The notes beneath the pieces were generated by a model. The model saw nothing but the letters and a program-made list of their open reading frames with translations. It was not told the origin of the DNA and did no database searches. 15,368 nucleotides of DNA, from the NCBI GenBank assembly GCA_964453575.1, contig CAYVRW010000058.1, forward strand, positions 1 through 15,368. Reading direction: 5' to 3'. Numbering within the stretch: the first letter of the stretch is position 1; each line of letters starts with the position of its first letter. This stretch comes from JABDBK01 sp964453575. Its GTDB lineage: Bacteria > Pseudomonadota > Gammaproteobacteria > DSM-16500. The translations under genes and the position numbers were made by a program. Below, piece after piece: positions 13,853 through 15,368 of the stretch.

Positions 13853-14536
13853 TTACTTCTCCTGTTTTCCTGAAGCTTTTTCTGTAGCTGCTTCATTCTG
13901 CTCTCTATCACCAATGACTTCGCCTTTAAATATCCATACTTTGACACCAATGACACCATAGGTAGTGAAAGCTTCTCCTAAACCATAATCAATGTCTGCA
14001 CGAAGTGTATGTAGAGGCACTCTTCCTTCTCTATACCATTCACTTCTGGCTATTTCAGATCCACCCAATCTACCACTTACGCAAATTTTAATACCTTTCG
14101 CACCTAGACGGATTGCTGTTGTTACCGCACGCTTCATGGCTCTTCTAAACATGACACGTTTTTCTAATTGTTGCGCCACAGCTTCTGCAACTAATTTAGC
14201 ATCCAATTCAGGCTTGCGAACTTCTTCAATACTAATATGTACTGGTATATTTAATATTTTATTAACTTCGTCTCTTAATGTTTCAATTTCTTTACCGCTT
14301 TTACCGATAATGACACCGGGTCTTGCAGCATATACTGAAATTTTCGCATTACGCGCCGGTCTTTCAATTTGAATACGGCTTATACCAGCTTGTGCAAGTT
14401 TCTTTTTTAAATAGTCGCGTACTTTAATGTCTGCGCATAAGGTATCTGCAAAATCTCTTGCTGATGCATACCATCGCGAAGACCAATCTTTTACTATGCC
14501 TAAACGAATTCCTATTGGATGTACCTTTTGTCCCAT
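13853..14536 (-). CDS. rpsC: 30S ribosomal protein S3
   Basis: S3 lies at the mRNA entry pore of the 30S head and contributes to mRNA helicase activity with S4 and S5. The N-terminus MGQKVHPIGIRLGI is diagnostic. A KH domain follows (about residues 38-107) with the VIIGKSGKEIE GxxG loop, then the C-terminal domain with GRLGGSEIARSEWYREGRVPLHTLRADIDYG. Length 227 is near the E. coli 233. The start overlaps the rplV stop (TAATG), and GAGGAG inside the end of rplV is its ribosome binding site, which suggests translational coupling. The last 20 residues are polar and poorly conserved, as is normal for this protein. Confidence 0.98.
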   Translation of the reverse strand: MGQKVHPIGIRLGIVKDWSSRWYASARDFADTLCADIKVRDYLKKKLAQAGISRIQIERPARNAKISVYAARPGVIIGKSGKEIETLRDEVNKILNIPVHISIEEVRKPELDAKLVAEAVAQQLEKRVMFRRAMKRAVTTAIRLGAKGIKICVSGRLGGSEIARSEWYREGRVPLHTLRADIDYGLGEAFTTYGVIGVKVWIFKGEVIGDREQNEAATEKASGKQEK

Positions 14537-14883
14537 TATTTATTCTCCTCATTGTTAGACACAATAACAGTAATGTGACAAGTTGGTTTTAAAATCCTGC
14601 AACCACGACCTTTAGCCCTTGCATGCATTCTTTTATAAGTACTCGCCTGGTCAGCATAAATTTTACTAACCTTTAATTCATCGATGTCAGTACCTTGATT
14701 ATGTTCTGCATTCGCAATGGCTGATTCAAGCACTTTTTTTACCACAGCTGCTGATTTCTTAGTACTAAATCGCAACACGTCTAAAGCACGGTCAACTGGC
14801 AATCCTCGAATAAGATCGCATACAAGCCGACACTTTTGTGCTGACAGTCTGGCATATTTTAACCTTGCCGCGACTTCCATCAT
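14536..14883 (-). CDS. rplV: 50S ribosomal protein L22
   Basis: L22 binds several domains of 23S rRNA and its long beta hairpin lines the peptide exit tunnel. Recognisable segments are ARLSAQKCRLVCDLIRG, VVKKVLESAIANAEHN, and the hairpin and end segment RAKGRGCRILKPTCHITVIV. Length 115 is close to the usual 110. Two ATG codons stand in tandem (14883 and 14880). A run of five G lies 3 bases before the first and 6 before the second, so translation may really begin at 14880, which would match the family's N-terminus better. The stop codon overlaps the rpsC start by one base (TAATG). Confidence 0.98.
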   Translation of the reverse strand: MMEVAARLKYARLSAQKCRLVCDLIRGLPVDRALDVLRFSTKKSAAVVKKVLESAIANAEHNQGTDIDELKVSKIYADQASTYKRMHARAKGRGCRILKPTCHITVIVSNNEENK

Positions 14884-14902
14884 TTACCCCCTGCTATATC
14901 TT

Positions 14903-15220
14903 CTATTTATCTGATGACTTTCCAGATGGCGCTGACTGCTCATCTTTACCTTTAACTTTTTTATCGCCCGAGTGTCCACGAAATGTACGTGTAGCTGCGA
15001 ACTCTCCCAACTTGTGTCCCACCATATTTTCTGTAATGAAAATTGGTACATGCAATCTGCCGTTATGTACAGCTATCGTAATACCAACCATTTCAGGGAG
15101 CACCATAGATCGACGCGACCATGTCTTAACAGGTCGTTTGTTTTTAGATGCTACAGTCTCTTCTACTTTTTTCATCAAGTGTCTATCGACAAATGGTCCT
15201 TTTTTTACTGAACGTGGCAC
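14903..15220 (-). CDS. rpsS: 30S ribosomal protein S19
   Basis: S19 sits in the head of the 30S subunit, forms a pair with S13 and contacts the A-site finger of 23S rRNA. The family signature is clear: PRSVKKGPFVDRHL at the start, WSRRSMVLPEMVG in the middle, and GHKLGEFAATRTFRGH near the end. The start codon is GTG, preceded by GAGGG seven bases upstream, a good ribosome binding site. At 105 residues it is about 13 longer than E. coli S19; the excess is a polar Lys/Ser/Asp tail after the GHSGDKK segment. It is the second gene of the S10-operon part, between rplB and rplV. Confidence 0.98.
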   Translation of the reverse strand: MPRSVKKGPFVDRHLMKKVEETVASKNKRPVKTWSRRSMVLPEMVGITIAVHNGRLHVPIFITENMVGHKLGEFAATRTFRGHSGDKKVKGKDEQSAPSGKSSDK

Positions 15221-15278
15221 TCTATAACCCTCACTTAAATTATTTCAGTATTATTAAAAGATAAAAATATTCAATATC

Positions 15279-15368
15279 TTATCTATTTCTATCACGTACT
15301 CTATACTTTTCAGTACGTTTATTTTTACGTGTTTTGTAACCCTTAGTTGGCACACCCCATGGAGTTAC
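15279..15368 (-). CDS. rplB: 50S ribosomal protein L2, C-terminal end (partial)
   Basis: Only the last 29 codons and a TAA stop are inside the window; the 5' part lies beyond the right edge. The peptide contains TPWGVPTKGYKTR followed by NKRTEKYRVRDRNR, which matches the highly conserved L2 tail (HPWGVQTKGKKTR-type in E. coli). L2 binds 23S rRNA and is needed for subunit association and peptidyl transfer. Its position directly upstream of rpsS is the universal S10-operon order. The gap to rpsS is 58 bases, larger than in E. coli, and holds the rpsS ribosome binding site. The fragment is short but the match and context leave little doubt. Confidence 0.95.
   Translation of the reverse strand, partial: VTPWGVPTKGYKTRKNKRTEKYRVRDRNR

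Noticed and set aside
13992..14372. Plus-strand open frame of 126 codons opposite rpsC
   Set aside because: It lies entirely within the conserved rpsC reading frame on the other strand and has no recognisable domain or ribosome binding site.
15221..15278. TTGAAT-15-TAATAC promoter-like pair before rpsS
   Set aside because: The hexamers are poor, the spacing is short, and AT-rich DNA yields such pairs by chance. There is no reason for a promoter within the S10 operon here.

Overview
The window is AT-rich and carries 30 genes, all on the minus strand; the right-hand one (rplB) is cut by the window edge. Reading in the direction of transcription (right to left), it holds the end of the S10 operon, the complete spc operon, the complete alpha operon, and then a second block of riboflavin, yajQ and min cell-division genes. 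The r-protein sequences, the alpha subunit with E. coli numbering in its DNA-binding domain, the 101-residue S14, and the presence of MinC and YajQ all point to a gammaproteobacterium. The low G+C and some fast-evolving r-protein ends fit a host-associated or Legionellales-like lineage, but that placement is inference and was not tested.

Layout. 15368-12966: S10-operon tail (rplB partial, rpsS, rplV, rpsC, rplP, rpmC, rpsQ). 12965-12863: intergenic gap with a candidate spc promoter. 12862-7255: spc operon (rplN, rplX, rplE, rpsN, rpsH, rplF, rplR, rpsE, rpmD, rplO, secY, rpmJ). 7254-7103: a 152-base leader where E. coli keeps the S4-responsive alpha leader. 7102-4148: alpha operon (rpsM, rpsK, rpsD, rpoA, rplQ). 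4147-4098: hairpin with 5 G:C pairs. 4097-2048: ribD, ribH, yajQ, closely packed. 2046-232: minC, minD, minE. 231-1: AT-rich non-coding DNA with a terminator-like hairpin for minE, a second inverted repeat, and short A-tract repeats.

Function. The right two thirds encode 30S and 50S ribosomal proteins plus two non-ribosomal products normally co-encoded with them: the SecY translocon core and the RNA polymerase alpha subunit. The left third encodes two riboflavin enzymes (RibD and lumazine synthase; the RibA, RibB and RibE steps are not here), a YajQ nucleotide-binding protein, and the Min system that places the division septum at midcell.

I found no cryptic defence system, mobile element, CRISPR array, tRNA or rRNA. 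The points worth attention are smaller. S11 has an unusual 42-residue low-complexity N-terminal extension. S4 has a divergent N-terminus. S14 is long-form but has a CxxC-x12-CxxH zinc-type motif. L6 has an insertion and an altered C-terminus. A perfect hairpin pairs the rpoA ribosome binding site with its own start codon. The RibD reductase domain is divergent, and the rib-yajQ-min genes follow rplQ. Several start codons were moved inward from the longest open frames, with reasons given in each entry.
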